Positions 31,813 to 45,075 of a stretch of DNA of 64,000 nt are shown one piece after another. This DNA is from Lepas anatifera (taxonomy: Eukaryota > Arthropoda > Thecostraca > Lepadidae), in NCBI GenBank assembly GCA_034440635.1, contig JAOTON010002271.1, forward strand, positions 2,078,501-2,142,500, in the 5' to 3' direction. Below the pieces are notes generated by a model that saw nothing but the letters and a program-made list of their open reading frames with translations, was not told the DNA's origin and searched no databases. Positions within the stretch are counted from its first letter, which is position 1, and every line of letters begins with the position of its first letter. Made by a program: the position numbers and the translations under genes.

Positions 31813-34800
31813 GCGGCATCGGGTTGACTGGGGGATGTTGGCAGCCTGGTAGTGGAACGGGCCACTGTTAGGCGATAATGTGATTGCCGACATTTGAGCC
31901 GAACTCTTTCCAGGTTTAAAAGAGATGCTTTCAATGGGGCTCGAAGTTGAAGAAACGCGTGCCCTATCCCTCCCAGATGCTAAACCAATGAGACGTCTTT
32001 TCAGAGTACCTAGAATCGGGCTAGTTTTCTACCATTTCTCTCGATAAATTGTTTATGCATTTATTTCAACGTCATGAGACTCATATATTACAATATTTAT
32101 TAAAGAGCTCAAGTTAAAGAATCGGTTTCACTACGGGCTCGGGACCTCCAAAATGATCTCATCAATTGGAATATAAAACTACGGAATAAGGCCAACACAA
32201 AACTGTATTCTGGTATTCTGGTGTAAAATTCCCCGCTGGATTTGAGTCTAGCTTGTATTATTTTCTGCGAATCAACGGTTAAATTGTATTGCTTGCTGCA
32301 GCGGATTTCTCATTTCAGTCAGAGGTGTATATTTAGGTTGGTTTTGGATGCCTTTAATACACCCGTAATCGAAATGGCATGACCAGTAGGGTGGGTCAAT
32401 GGAAACGGGTCCAGGGGAAAGGGCAAAATTATTTATCTCTGTGGAATTCGAAAGTTATCTGCAAATTTTCATCGCTTCAAATTGATTCTGAGTGGTGCCA
32501 CAAAGCCCATTTATTTAAGCACTCTCTGCTATTTTTCTCTTAAAAGGTGATTTTCGAAAACTGGAAGACCGCGGAGTATTCTCAGATTGTCATTTTTGGA
32601 CTCGCCTGGTGCTTTTACACCGGACATGTTAAAAAGATTATTGAGCAGGACCTATCAGTGTTTTTATATTGTTTTTACTACAGAGGGTAGGGCGTCTGTC
32701 GCCAGTGGCATCTAGTGTTTGAGACTAGAAATAGCTCAAGGCTCGCGTGCTATGATGTAGGGTTTGTGCCTCTTCGTGGAGAACAGGTGTTGATTTGCCA
32801 ATTTTTATCTCATGAAATTAATATATCTCTCCGATTGTTGATTTATACCTATGTTGGCGCCCCCTCACCCCACCCCCGCCCCCGCCCTCACTCTCTGCCT
32901 GTTTAGGTTGTCGATGATATCTATTGAACGGGAGGTAAAGATGGCGGCAACGCCGTCCTTTAATGAGTATCTTGGGTTTTGCACCCGCCTTGTGGGATTC
33001 TATGATCGTTGGCCCTCCTTCTCCCTCATCCCCCCATTTTCACGCTGAATTATACTTCTACCCTGCTCTCGTGCCAAAGTCGCTGATATTTATGAACCAT
33101 GGTCCCGGACACGGTGTAACTTTGCAGACGAGGGTGGTGTAAAAAAACGTAACATTGCCACACTTGTTGCGAAACGTGACACCGGGGAGTCGTGTGGTTT
33201 CGAAATTTCCGGGTCGTTATCAACCAACGCATCAAACAGTTTCCAATTAGCCTTATTGCCAATCAAGCCAATTTGTGAAGCTGTGACTGTTTGACTGAGA
33301 AAGTAAGACGATTCTACATATATAGTGACTGAGCAGCGGCACGAGCCATTGAGAGACAGAGAGAGGGACCTGGCTAGTCAACGATTACTTGAAAAACAGT
33401 ATGCCAAGTGGGCCGGCTCGCTCTGTCCAGACACAAGTATTTGCTGAATCTTTTCTGACACATGATGAGATTGCATTTCGCGATCTATCCCTCCCATTCC
33501 CTTGTCATTACCAAGACTGACTCCCTCTTCCATTGCCCCATTATACGACACCTGCAAGCTCAAGTTTGTACATTCCCCAGGGCCACGGGTGCCATTTGGC
33601 TGCCGCAGTAGGTACCCCTTGCCACCCCTTCGATACCCCCTCGGCACCCCCTTGGCACCTCCATGGACCCATCGACGCCCCCTCGGCCCCTCCCATGACA
33701 CCTCCGAATGCACCTACTGAAAAATGAAACACTCCCACAAGCTGAGCATTAGTAGCTTTTGTCCCTGGATATCTGTTCCAAAACAGCTCACTTTCTTTCC
33801 TTATTAGCACTTTTCATATCAGTTTTCAAGATTGCCTGTATTTGCAGGCTGCTTGTAGTCGAGAGACGTCCTGCAACCCCTCCAGGTATCCGATAAGGTG
33901 TTTTTCGCTGGAAACAACTATTCTGCAGACACCCCAGCTCTGCAGAGAACCAGAGTTAACCGCACGAAGTGTGAGCCTGGAAGTATAATGCGGATATGTG
34001 TTTGAAACTTGGCTAGGCAGTGATCTCTGATTTTTATTGTTTAGCCTCTCTCGTATGTTGGAGATCAAACACCGTTCGGAGACGTCGGATATGATTTCGG
34101 GAAGGCGTATGATGATGCATTAACAGGTTGGTCAACGCATAGTAATCTGAAGACAACCATGGGCAGCAGGCAAAATGTGCATATTGGCGTCGTAAGACAA
34201 TACAATACAATGTATAATTTTGTGATATTTCAGAGCTAAGGTCACAAAAACAACTTTTTCTAAGAAAAAAATAAAATCTGAAAGGCGTGATAGATGTTAG
34301 GGTGTGTGCATTTTTGCAAAACAAACATCTCAATAGCTTCCTCTCTAATCACAAAGGAAATCATCCCAAGACACACTATCCAGATTATTCCAAAACACAG
34401 AGCTCCAGGATCTGATGGACTTCGTCTGAACGGTTCGACAATTCTGACGCGATTAAGGGCGCCTTTGTCATGGCCGAAGCTGGTTGTAAGCTGCAAAGAT
34501 GATTATTTTTGTATAACTTTTAATGAAACTGTCTTCTGTCACATTTAGCAGGTGTACAACACCTGCAGAATTTTTTCAGGGCATTTACAAGAATAAGAGT
34601 CATGCATTGTTAAGGGCTCCCGGTGCGGTTTTTGTGAGCGATTGAACTCCAAAATGGTGGTCGGTTCAGAAGGTGTTTCCGCCCAAAGGCTTGTCAGCGA
34701 TAAAAGCCACCAGTCTGAGGCGACGCTAGCTGGGTGGATTTCCAGTGAGGAAGGATCGTCTATGAGACACCATGGGTGTGCGGATCGATGGCAGGCGCGG

Positions 34801-35239
34801 CAGGGTCAGAGCCTGCGGGCTATCAGCAGGTAACAGCAGCAGCACCCTGATATCGCGTCAGAGACGGGGCACACCCCCTCTGCCGCCGACAGGCAGCGGC
34901 CACAGACGCACCCCTGGCGGGCAGCCGGCGGCGCAGCACATGCAGCTGTCGGCAGCTGCTTCAACTAAACACCAGGCTGACAGGTTTTGGTCTACTTTGT
35001 GTTACAGCTTCACAGTTATCTCAGCAGGCTTCAGAAATGTTACGTAAACGTAAGAAAAGTACGAAACGTGGTAATAGCAGAGCAATACAGCTGTCGCTAT
35101 GCTGATTATCGTGGATCTATAATAATAATTAATAATAATTTCTGGAGTTTAAAGACGCACCAAATATTATGGTTATGCGGCATCGCCAACTCTTATCCCG
35201 CTGGAAGGCAATAGGGGGATCAGATCAACTTATTCAGAG
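31813..35239. other. No supported gene
   Basis: Mostly A/T-rich. A C-rich degenerate stretch of CCCCTTGGCACC-like units lies at about 33590-33700. A GC-rich island at 34770-34960 has several open frames but no clear exon. Confidence 0.4.
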
Positions 35240-35310
35240 GCTTTGTCGGGAATTGAATAACCCGGGGACCCATGGCTCAGAAGACAGGCACTCTACCTCT
35301 GAGCCACTCA
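35240..35310 (-). mobile_element. tRNA-like sequence (tRNA pseudogene or SINE head)
   Basis: On the minus strand TGGCTCAGAGGTAGAG is a near-perfect A-box/D-arm. GGTTATTCAATTCCC further on resembles a T-arm with a few extra bases. The overall length (about 70 nt) suits a tRNA. The disrupted T-arm argues against a working gene. Confidence 0.5.
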
Positions 35311-35754
35311 TCCTCAACATCGCGGATCAGGGATGGGGATATCGTGGATCGTGGGACAGGGATAGGGATAAGGTGCATTGTACTGGGATGGGATATTTAT
35401 GTCGGTGTGTTGGGTATGACCTAGCCACGGACTCTGCCTGCATGGAACGGTAAAGTAACATTTTAATTTAGCTTCAACAGTGGATGGTTTGCAAGCCCAG
35501 AGCTACATCAATTATAACCCGAACGCGTTGGCTTCAGCTCTGATGCATTGTACAAAAAAGGGTCTAGTACCAGTCTTCGTCCCGAGCAAAAAAACAAGGA
35601 ATAAAAAACACAACGCAGAAAAACACGCAGTTCATGGTCCTATAGTTTGTACACGCTAGCAAACATTATATTGGGATGGTGGAGCGTTGTAATAAATGGC
35701 TCCGTATCGTCCATTTTAAGTAGATGATAGTTTCATTTAGCTCAGAGAATAAAG

Positions 35755-36012
35755 TTATACAGCAAAAACATCCCCTCGTGAAGAAGGCATTGTCATTTTT
35801 TCACTGAGACAACATTCACTGTAGCAAACTTGTCCTGCTATACTTTCGATGCGCTCCAAAGTTTCAAAGTACATACATACAACAAATAGTGCGTACAAAG
35901 TATAGATCGGAATAAGGATCACAATTACTATAAACAGCGATAAGGAATTTAAATATTTCTTCCTGAACCAATCTAGAGCACTCTCAAATAAATACAACGT
36001 ATTTTGGAACAC
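35755..36012 (-). CDS. Weak candidate terminal exon with hydrophobic helix
   Basis: A minus-strand frame of about 85 codons contains WFRKKYLNSL, then a hydrophobic run (LFIVIVILIPIYTLYALF) and a Cys-containing tail ending SSRGDVFAV before TAA. A possible acceptor (TTTATTTGAG) lies near 35985. It is A/T-rich and of unknown family; chance is a serious alternative. Confidence 0.25.
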   Translation of the reverse strand: MFQNTLYLFESALDWFRKKYLNSLSLFIVIVILIPIYTLYALFVVCMYFETLERIESIAGQVCYSECCLSEKMTMPSSRGDVFAV

Positions 36013-36237
36013 AGGCCTTTAACCAGATATTACATGCTTTATTGCGCCCGTGCTTTAATTAGTATGATCTTGCTAACTATTCTTGAAATAAAGCAGCTCT
36101 CTAACAGGCTGTAAAAGGCCACGACTTTTTCCGTCGAATAGACGAGGAAAATGATAGGAATTCATATATCCTGATGGTACTTTGAGCAAAATATACTTTT
36201 ATACATAGTCTTGCACCGGTGTAAGAACGTTCACAAT

Positions 36238-36482
36238 ACTAAGGAGACAAATGACATTTTCATGTCGTTTAGGGAGACAAAGGATATTTTCTAGTCGCAA
36301 GGAGACAAAGGACATTTTCAGGTCGTTAAGGGGAAATAATGGACATTTTGAGGTCGTTTTGGGAGACAATGGATATTTGCAGGTCATTTAGAGATAGAGG
36401 GGACATTTTGAAGTCGTCTGGGGAGACAAGTAGCATTTTAAAGTCATTTAGAGAGGTAAGGGGTATTTTCAGATCGTCTTAT
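36238..36482. repeat. Minisatellite, about 30-bp unit
   Basis: Eight degenerate copies of GGAGACAAAGGACATTTTC followed by AGGTCGTTTAG. Spacing is near 30 bp with small indels. Confidence 0.9.
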
Positions 36483-38554
36483 TTCGTTAAACGTAACAGG
36501 GTTGATGGTGAATTATTTCAATCCTTTGTTTCTATGCCCACACATTGTACCTAAACTGTTTATCGTTCGGGGCCTTTCCCCAGTGTTTTTTTAGGTGTCT
36601 GTTGATATGCTTTGGGTTGTCCGAGTTTGCCACGTGATTTTGATTGTACAATCTGAGGGAAAATGTTCAGCTCTAAGCTACGGCTCTGGAAACCCCTGAA
36701 GGGAAGGCTCGGTCCCGTTGAGGCACCCCTGCACCTATTTATACACATTTTCCTGTCTTTAGAGTGAAATATGAGTACTTGCATAGTTCCGAATACCTAC
36801 CTCCTTATCTAAACTAGACACTATATAGTTGATTTAATGTTTCCTCACAAATAAAATAAGCTTCTATATCCTCGCAAGCACACCTCGTTCTGAGAAACTA
36901 ACATTCGAATCTTACATCAACGAGTGATGCAACGTCTTGTAGTTTTTCCATAGCCAATATCATTTAGCTTTCTGTCGTTCAGGATGTTTTGATGAATATA
37001 TTAAAAATTCAAAGAATTGAGATGTCAATTAGGAGGCATACTTTTCCTACCTGGAAACATTTACATCTGACAAGTATTTATATTCACATACAAGTTGAAA
37101 TGATGTGCCAGTGCATATAAAGGAGAGCGATACCAATGTAAAATTTTCATTTTACGTTATTCCATTAGCTTTCATGAAAAATGGATAGAGTCTGAGTTGT
37201 TCCGTTTCTGAACCGCAAGCTGCTGGAAAATTGGTCACTAGCTGCAAATCAAAGTGACGTAAAAAAACACATGATCGAGCTGATTTTTTGCCATTTTCTG
37301 TCAGGCAAAAGCCAGAGCTTTCGTCTTTATCTTTGGCGAGCGGTATGTTTCCCAAGCTGCACATCTTCGCGGCTCTTCCGGTTCCTACGACCATTTGGGG
37401 TAATGTCTGTCCCCATCTTCTTCTAACTCAGAAACGGCAACAAAGATACGGAAAGAAAATTGGAAACGTGCCGAAACCACAGTACCATCTTCTGCTCTTG
37501 CGGCAAGTTTGAATCAAATGCTTTGAGCTGTGACGTCACAAGAGTTAAAATATATCAAATTTATGCTCATTTAGGTAATACGTCATACTTCAGGAACCAG
37601 CCGACCTAGAACAAAGCCAATAACACCAATGCGTTTGTTTTGAACCGATTATTTAAACTATTTTACCTTAGCCTCGGGTGAAGGCGATCAAAACAAGGCC
37701 TTGCCAATGATGTGCGCATATCATTAGTTGTGCTGCTCATAACTAAAGTGAAAAATGGGATGACGTGATCCCTTTAAGAATCCGTGCAGAAACTGCGAGG
37801 CCAGTGCCCGGATGCATCGGGCTGCGCACATTTCACATTTCATTGTCTTCCAAATCACATCGAAAATTCAAACATGTCCGAGTCCGATCGGGAATTCAGC
37901 CGGACAGTTCCTGAAACTTCGGGTACGTTCAGGGCATCATATTTCTGCAGTGTTGCCTTTAATACTAAAGTAAAACAATATGATAGCTCACCTACAATTT
38001 CGGTTATAGAAACGGTTTGGTCATCTAAGGATTTTGGTCCCAATAATGTAAATTGGTGAACATTACATGACATTTTGTGGCTTGCATCACACCAGGACAA
38101 CGCTTCTCAGCTTCTCAGCTCAGCTCAATTTTCTCAGTTTCAAATGTCCACCACAGGGTGCGGGATTGACAGGCGGTCTGCTAATATCCATATTATTCAG
38201 GTGGGTTATAAGTATCCGGCAAATGCTGCGTTTTCTCCGCTTGTCCCACTGAAGCGGTTTGTGTTTTCATTCCCCTGTGTATTCATCCCCGTCCCCCTAC
38301 CACGCTCTTAGCCCCCCCTCCCCGCTCATATCATTAGAAGTCATTACAGGATGCAGCGAGGACAGAAGCAATGGCTTCAAGGGATTCCCATAAATGTTGC
38401 TCCATGAACGTGAAATATAAGCGCAGCGATTTTAAAATGCTGGACCCGCATGTTAGTACCAAGCATCAACACTTGTATTGCCATATTTGGTGACATATTG
38501 ACATATTTGGTGGTATGAAATTCCGTTGGTGACACTTATACATTTTTTTCCCAC
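36483..38554. other. No supported gene
   Basis: Short frames only. A 16-codon ATG frame at 37874 ends at a G|GTACGT site but is too short to call. Confidence 0.45.
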
Positions 38555-38692
38555 CTCTGTCTGAGACATTGGCCTCGTTGTGGCCAATATTGCCGATTCA
38601 TCATTGCGACTAATGTAGCCCGGGATACGATTATCCAGGTTACTGCTCTGGCCAGGGTTAGATACACGAACGGAAACTTGCGCGGCACCAGC
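38555..38692 (-). CDS. Candidate internal exon, 46 codons, phase 0/0
   Basis: Exactly 46 codons lie between a good acceptor (TTGCATCCTCAG) and a GAG|GTGGGA donor. The translation (AGAAQVSVRVSNPGQSS, then NLDNRIPGYISRND and ESAILATTRPMSQTE) reads like ordinary globular or linker protein. It lies on the same strand as the other exons, but its phase-0 end does not directly match the phase-1 start expected at 22.8 kb. A further exon would be needed if they belong to one gene. The donor is only fair. Confidence 0.4.
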
Positions 38693-39011
38693 CTGAGGAT
38701 GCAACAGACCATGCTGACCCAAACACACCCAGCTCCAACCCAGTCCTTGTTTGTATTGGGTTTTGGATGTCACTTGAAATGTTGATTTGTCTTTGTCGGG
38801 TTCTTATACTGAGTTACTATTCCAACAGGATGAGATAGATGAGCCGGTAAGGCACAGTCAAATCCAGGACAAATACCAGCAGGCAGCACGCACGATAACA
38901 CTGAAATACGACACACACATTATTTTACAAGAATGGGGTTTTGTGCTTATGCTATGTCCCTGGGAAGAATACCCTTCTTATGGGCAGAGGAAGCTGTTTT
39001 CCGTCGTTGTG

Positions 39012-39014
<3 letters not shown>

Positions 39015-39075
<61 letters not shown>
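39015..39075. repeat. (TA)n microsatellite
   Basis: About 30 uninterrupted TA dinucleotides. Confidence 0.95.
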
Positions 39076-39078
<3 letters not shown>

Positions 39079-39269
39079 TATGACGACAGCTGATTAAGAA
39101 CACTGAGGACTCTGTGGCCAAATCGATATTTTTCGGTTTGCCTCCTACTGCGCAGCACAAACAGTATGTTGTCTTGCCCGATTTCACGTTCGCGGTATAT
39201 TGACTTTCTGTGTCCACGGCTGGTTAGAGGCTCAGGCTGACCACAAATCATAACTCAATGCGTAAAGGC

Positions 39270-39440
39270 GATTGTTGCGAAACCGCATAGCGCCCTTTAA
39301 CTCCCTGGCACCCAGCCAGCCGTTGGTTCAAGTCCCAGTGAATTCCCTAAACAAGAAACGATCTGGCCCCCAAGAAACCTTTCCAACAGGGAAAGAGTTT
39401 GCAACGCCAACTACCCTGGTAGTTGTTGCGTTGATAAGTC
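39270..39440 (+). mobile_element. tRNA-derived SINE
   Basis: B box GGTTCAAGTCCCAG at about 39325-39338, then the family body ATCTGGCCCCCAAGAAACC and TTTCCAACAGGG. The A box is degraded. Confidence 0.55.
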
Positions 39441-40062
39441 CCTAAACCAATATTATTCACACACAGACTGCCAAGCTTGTCTCAATTATCGGACACATTA
39501 TCCATTTTCCGTCGTCTACGAACAACGCGAGCTCGGAAGCCAACAATCTTCCGAATATTTTTGTCGGGTAGGTGTTGCCACCACTGGTGACCGGGGGTGA
39601 TTCAGTCACTACTTCTCAAAACGAATCCACATTTTAGTCCAAATTAGGACAAAAAACATTGTATCATGAACAATACCCAAAGAGGTCATGATGCGCCCAA
39701 GTCCAGAATGTTATGTTTTGGAATTTATAGTTTTTTATAAATTTTGTTCAAGTTGTTCTGGTAAGGCTGCTGGAGTCGGAGTCTCACTAAAGTCATCAAG
39801 GGACTTGTCACGGAGACCCCGACCCCACCACCCGAACGAGCAACTCCTCAATGGAGGGTTAATTTAGAAGCCAAAGTTTAACGTCCCACAAAGCACAGGG
39901 ACGGCCGCCCCGCTCAGGTCACCCTCTCACCAGTCGGTTGCCAGCCGACCGTTTTCCGTTTTCTATGGGAAATGCGTAGAAAAGTTTAAAAACTTGACCG
40001 ACCGCCTCAAGCCTGCTCCTCTACTTCGAGGCCAGTGAAAATGCTGGTGGGCTGGTAACTAG
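39441..40062. other. No supported gene
   Basis: No motif seen; it becomes GC-richer towards the ORF pair that follows. Confidence 0.45.
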
Positions 40063-40477
40063 GTGGCGATGGAGCCAACTCTCCCACCGAAAGCGCCGAA
40101 CATGAACGGAGAAATCTCCGGCGGAGCTCCCTGCGTCCTGACTGACCCTGAGGGGCCTGTGGTTGCTGCAGGGATCGGAACGGAGACCTGTCAGCCACAG
40201 CTGGCTAACCTGTTCAGGACTCAGTGGTCAACAAGGTTTTTTCGACCTAACTGCAAATGCACAAGGTCTGTACATAGTTCAATGTCCGAATGGTACTCTC
40301 AGCCTAAGAGCAGCAGCTCAGTCTGTACAACAGGGGTACAGACCTGTGCGGCTGAGAGACACTTGGCACCGATGGGGAGAGGCACGAGTCCCCCTTTGCT
40401 CTCGGCTGTATGGGGCTCACTATCCCGCTGCATCTAGATTTAGCGGCGTCAAACTTAATCGGCCGAGAAGCACATGA
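40063..40477 (+). CDS. Weak candidate exon with two overlapping frames
   Basis: A frame beginning MAMEPTLPPKAPNMNGE is protein-like to about 40230. The next frame is then the better one (GFFDLTANAQGLYIVQ, then CPNGTLSLRAAAQS and QGYRPVRLRDTW) up to TGA at 40475. A single shift would join them, or the second may begin at an acceptor (GTTGCTGCAG, 40172). No domain is recognised. Confidence 0.25.
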
Positions 40478-41736
40478 AGAATGGAGGCACACCATTCAGC
40501 GCTCGGGGAACAGCCTGGTACCAATAAGGGGCACGCGCCTTCTCCTTCGGTTTTGCCCGGTTGCGCAAGTGACCTTACTGTTGATTATTTACCCCGCCTG
40601 ACCGCAGGGAGGGGGTTCGTAATTGCCTTACGGTTGCCTTACGTAATTGCCTTTGATCTTTACTATTCCCTTAACGTTTTTAAAATACGGCCCGGAAGCG
40701 GCTGCAATGCAGCTTCATCTGCTTTTCATAGGCTGCCAGGGGATTTATTGCACATCTTTTATAATTGAATAGATCCGGGTCTTATCAGGTTACCGAACTT
40801 TGGCGTCATTTTTTGGAAGGATGTACCGATAATTTTTGGCTTTTTAAGTTCTGTGCTGCATTTCGTCAAACGTAGTTTAAATTATAAACATATCATTACC
40901 TCAGTTGACTATTTTGTGACCTATTGTAACCTTTCCTAGCCTTTTGGACCTTGTTTGACTTCTAGTGGCCTTTGGCGACTTCTATTGAGGTTCTACCTAG
41001 TGTACCCTACAAGTCAGTGCTTTTTGGAAGTAAAACCAAATTTTAGGGGTTTAAAGATTTCCAGGTTTGTTTTCCTGAGTTAGAACTCAGTGTCCAAAAA
41101 TACTGCGTTTTAGGTAAAACAGTAATTATGGACAACCCTGAAATTGGACCGTCACTGACCTTTCACCTTCAATTGTGTCTAACGCGTTGCATTGGGTCAC
41201 ATCATATGACACCCATGAATCAGAATTTAAATCTCTCCTTATCACTTTTGTGGACATTTTATTGCACTATATGTGAGCATTCACCAGACGTTCAGGTCAA
41301 TAACAGCCAGAGCAACGAAATTAACAGAGAGAGGAAAAGTCATGCCAATGATCTGACCTAAGATAGATTAGATATATAGATATATTTTCTTCTTCCGTTC
41401 TCAAGTTTTTTTTACGTCACATGCACTTTGAGATTGGCGCAGAACCTAGAAGGCTTGATTCTTGGCGCCGCTCTCATCAATAACCATACACAACAACATA
41501 CATTGTCATTAATAATGTTGTTGAAATTAACACTTCAAATCATACTCCGATGCAAAAATCTCACCAAAAGAAGGTTTCTGAAATGTTTAGAGTCCTCACT
41601 CAGCTTCTGACCCGTCCCTATTCTTGAGGCAGCACTGTGGGTGGTGGCCCCCGGACGCGTCCACCGCCATGGCCGCCACCCAGCGCCGCACCCGCCGGCA
41701 CCCCGTTACCGGCCCAGTTCTCAAAAGAACCTCTTC
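40478..41736. other. No supported gene
   Basis: A/T-rich, short frames only. Confidence 0.45.
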
Positions 41737-41767
41737 GTAACCAGGCACCCTTTAGGTGCCTGGTTAC
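41737..41767. repeat. Perfect 13-bp hairpin
   Basis: GTAACCAGGCACC and its exact reverse complement are separated by five bases, in a GC-richer context. Role unknown. Confidence 0.8.
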
Positions 41768-42762
41768 ACACGTTCATGAAAATGGGTTTCAGTCTAGAGC
41801 TCCCGTGACGAGCAACACTCTGGTCCTTTCCACGTCAGCGGCTTCTCGATAAAAATGAATTGGTTTCCACAGTTGTTAATTACTGCAGCATATAGCTTCA
41901 TCACTTATGCGACATCTTCCTCCCAAACCCCAGTTCCGTGGCTTGTGAAGAAGTGATTCAGATTGCCCTATTTTGACAACGAAAAATGTATAAAATCTTG
42001 TTTTTCTTGAGGAAGGCAAGGTAAATGGACTAGGCAGTCGCAACAAGGTCATCAACGTTGAGTTTCACTAATGCAGTGATGACAATTTTCCCTTTCCCTT
42101 TCAACCATTTAATGGAGATTACGATGGCCCGAGCCAACATCAGTGGGACCATTTTACCAGACTATCTCAGACAAGATCAAAGGTTTCCAATCCTGATTGC
42201 TCCTTTTGCGCTTCCCGACACCCCCAAAGGCTTTGAACCCTAACGTGTTTGAAGTGACTGAGTAAAACAAAATGCAAATGAACACTTTAATAGATAGCCT
42301 TTAGGCTCATATATGAGGAAATAGCAAAGTGCGTTTGAGAGTAACCTGCTTATGTGGGAAAAAGTGAACCAACGTCCCGTGCAATGCATTCACCCCTAAA
42401 TTTGATTGCTAAAATCTTAACTAGTGAACTAAGTTATGGATAGCATTAACCCTAGTGGTTTCCTTAATGGTTTTCCGTATTTTCTGTCCAGTTGATTTCA
42501 ACAGGGGTTGGCTGCCCCGGTGAATGAGGCGAAATATTCTTACTTAGTTATGAGAATCGGCCCAGTATGTGAGTATTCTTTTGAGCCGTGAGATGGATCT
42601 AGGGTTCTGTTAAAATTATACTTTATCAATATTTTATTGTGTGGATTAACGCAAACAATGCATTTTATACTTTGATTCAACTCACCTGTTGAAATCAGCG
42701 GGCTATAGTTTTCAGCAGAGAGAACGTTTTCGAGGTGGCTGCTGGTTATTTGGCTTCCGCAG

Positions 42763-42836
42763 GGATTCTGACCAACGGAGGGCAGTTCATGACCATCAGG
42801 CGGGATTACATGACCGCAGAATTTGCGGCACCCTAA
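42763..42836 (+). CDS. Weak candidate terminal exon
   Basis: A good acceptor (TTATTTGGCTTCCGCAG) precedes GG and then 23 codons (ILTNGGQFMTIRRDYMTAEF, then AAP) to TAA. It is short, so chance is possible. Confidence 0.25.
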
Positions 42837-42848
42837 AGCCTAAATTAT

Positions 42849-42871
42849 CAATCAATCAATCAATCAATCAA
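42849..42871. repeat. (ATCA)n microsatellite
   Basis: Five to six ATCA units. Confidence 0.9.
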
Positions 42872-44811
42872 TGGGGTTAGCCTCTGCCGCATGTTCACTG
42901 GGAGTAGCTCTCTCAAATGCACTGGAATCACTATAAGTAACCCATAGAAGTTTTTTCTAATCTTTGTGTTTTTTTTCTCCTGAGCCACACAAATTCTAGA
43001 TTATGTCCAACAGCATCGGCTGTCAAATGTGTTACTCCCCACAAAGTTGGTTGTTGGTTGGTTTTCAGTGTGATTTTGCGTTTTTTCTCAACAATAACTG
43101 CTTAATTTTGGCTTCCTTCAGTCTCCTTTTTCGCTCCAGGCAAAACAATTTTGGTCAGTTAATGGCTCACAGACAAAACATTGTAACAGATATACTCGCC
43201 TCTCCGTTTATCTGAACTTAACATGTCAGCCCACTGAGGGATTCATTTCGAACCACTCCTGGATGGGTAGGGATGTGTCAATGCTGCTAACCTTGTCAAT
43301 TCCAGTGGAATTTATATTCTTCAATTCAAAAATGATTTATTACCCGAAAATTTTGAACCTGCCTTGATTTTGCCCTAGGGGCTGAAAAATTACACATTTT
43401 GATGCTAGCAGAGGCTTGGATGGACCACACTCTGTCTTCCTCCTTCGACATTGTGGGTTGCTACCTCAAACTGTTGAACTGATCCGAAACTAGGGGACAG
43501 GACTACGCTATAGTAACATAAATTGGGAACATTTTCGTTCATATAAAAAGTGATGCAGAGTCTAATGCAGTCACATCCGAATCAATATTTCGTAGAATCG
43601 TAAGGTAGATCTAAAAACACACAGCATCATTGGCTTAATATAAGTGTTATAATCATACGCATTTATAACTTCCCACTTTAATATTTTAAAATAATTAGGC
43701 ATGTATAGTGTGAGAAGTGACAGGGCTAGAGGAGTATGATATTTGATAGATCTGTTTTAGAAATAATCCACAATATAAAACTCAAAAGACTTGAGCTATT
43801 GACTATTTTTTGGAACTTGGATTAAAAAGACTTTCGGCTGCATTCTAGGATATAGCCCGAAGTTCTGAGTCTTTTACGTTTTTCGTGTGCGGAAGTCCTA
43901 AAATATTTGGTTAATATGCACAGTCAGTTGCATAAGCATCGTTCCTGTCCTTGGTTATTGAGGCCGTCCAGTCTAGTAGGTACGTTTGAAGGCTCCGCGC
44001 CTAACTATCAATATACTCATCGTCACTGGGTGTCCTTCAAGCCCAACGATGGTGATTAGGGACGGGCTCTGAAAATGATCTACTCCGGACTGTTTAACAC
44101 CATCGTATTCGAACGATGCTTAATGAAACATATTCTTTTAACAATAGATAATGAGCGAAGCAGTTACGTGGAAAGGGCTTCAATATCGAGCTACTCAAGA
44201 TTAGCTCTGAAAAAACAAGGCACAGATATCTTCACCACTCTCCTTGGACCTTGGTCTCTCTTCGAGAGGACATCGAGAATATGTATTTGGTATTTTTGGG
44301 AAATGTCCTTCCTAAATGTTCATGACATCCCTATGCATGTGATTTGGGTCTGCCCAGACTGTGTTGAGCAAATCCTTCACTGACACCCAAAATTCCGTGA
44401 AAAATAAAATACTCCGATCAATGCGGCACAAATTCACAGCTGCGCATTTTCACAAATTGTTCCTTTCGACTATCAGATGAATCGCACGTTTCCATCTCAC
44501 ACGAGTGAAGTTTATGTGTACGTCACAGCTTCCTAGGTTCCCATGCTTTCAAAAGAACAGCCTGTCACCTAATCAGCAGTGAGGCCAATCTAGTTTGAGA
44601 GCTCCTGAGCGATGACCCCGCTGGAGTTGACCGGCCGTGTGGTTTCGTACCTGCGTCCGTTCCTTGCCCCGCGCCCGCTCCGCCGTCGGTGCCGCAATGT
44701 CGGACTGAGCCTGCCCACGCCGCCCACCTCCTTATGTACGCTAGCCTGCGTGCCTGCCGCCGGCGCAGTATCGCACCGTTCATCGTCACCGTCTTCACTG
44801 GCACCCCGCCA
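42872..44811. other. No supported gene
   Basis: A/T-rich to about 44560. A 102-codon plus frame at 44075 lacks motifs. GC-rich from 44600 with frames open on both strands. Confidence 0.4.
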
Positions 44812-45075
44812 CACTGCCGGTGTCGATACACGTCCTCCCCTGCACCCCCTGCCGAACCATGGACCCCGACACACTGCCGGTGTCGATACACGTCCTCCCC
44901 CGCACCCCCTGCCAAACCATGGACCCCGACACACTGCCGGTGTCGATACACGTCCTCCCCCACACCCCGCTGCCGAACCATGGACCCCGACACACTGCCG
45001 GTGTCGATACACGTCCTCCCCACACCCCGCTGCCGAACCATGGACCCCGACACACTGCCGGTGTCGATACATGTC
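44812..45075. repeat. Minisatellite, 60-61-bp unit
   Basis: Between four and five copies of a unit with CACTGCCGGTGTCGATACA, CGTCCTCCCC and AACCATGGACCCCGA. Units differ by one base in length, so frames drift; the long ORFs on both strands here are products of the repeat. Confidence 0.95.

Noticed and set aside
31268..31871. 194- and 150-residue ORFs on opposite strands
   Set aside because: Their length comes from a 24-bp tandem repeat that keeps frames open; the flanks show no motif or splice border.
34770..34960. Cys-rich minus frame in a GC-rich island
   Set aside because: The poly-Cys run comes from a short CAG repeat, and all frames are partly open; no exon structure could be fixed.
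37874..37922. ATG followed by 16 codons and a GTACGT donor
   Set aside because: Too short to separate from chance, and no partner exon found.
38787..39251. ORFs ending in IYIYIY repeats
   Set aside because: Translation of the (TA)n microsatellite.
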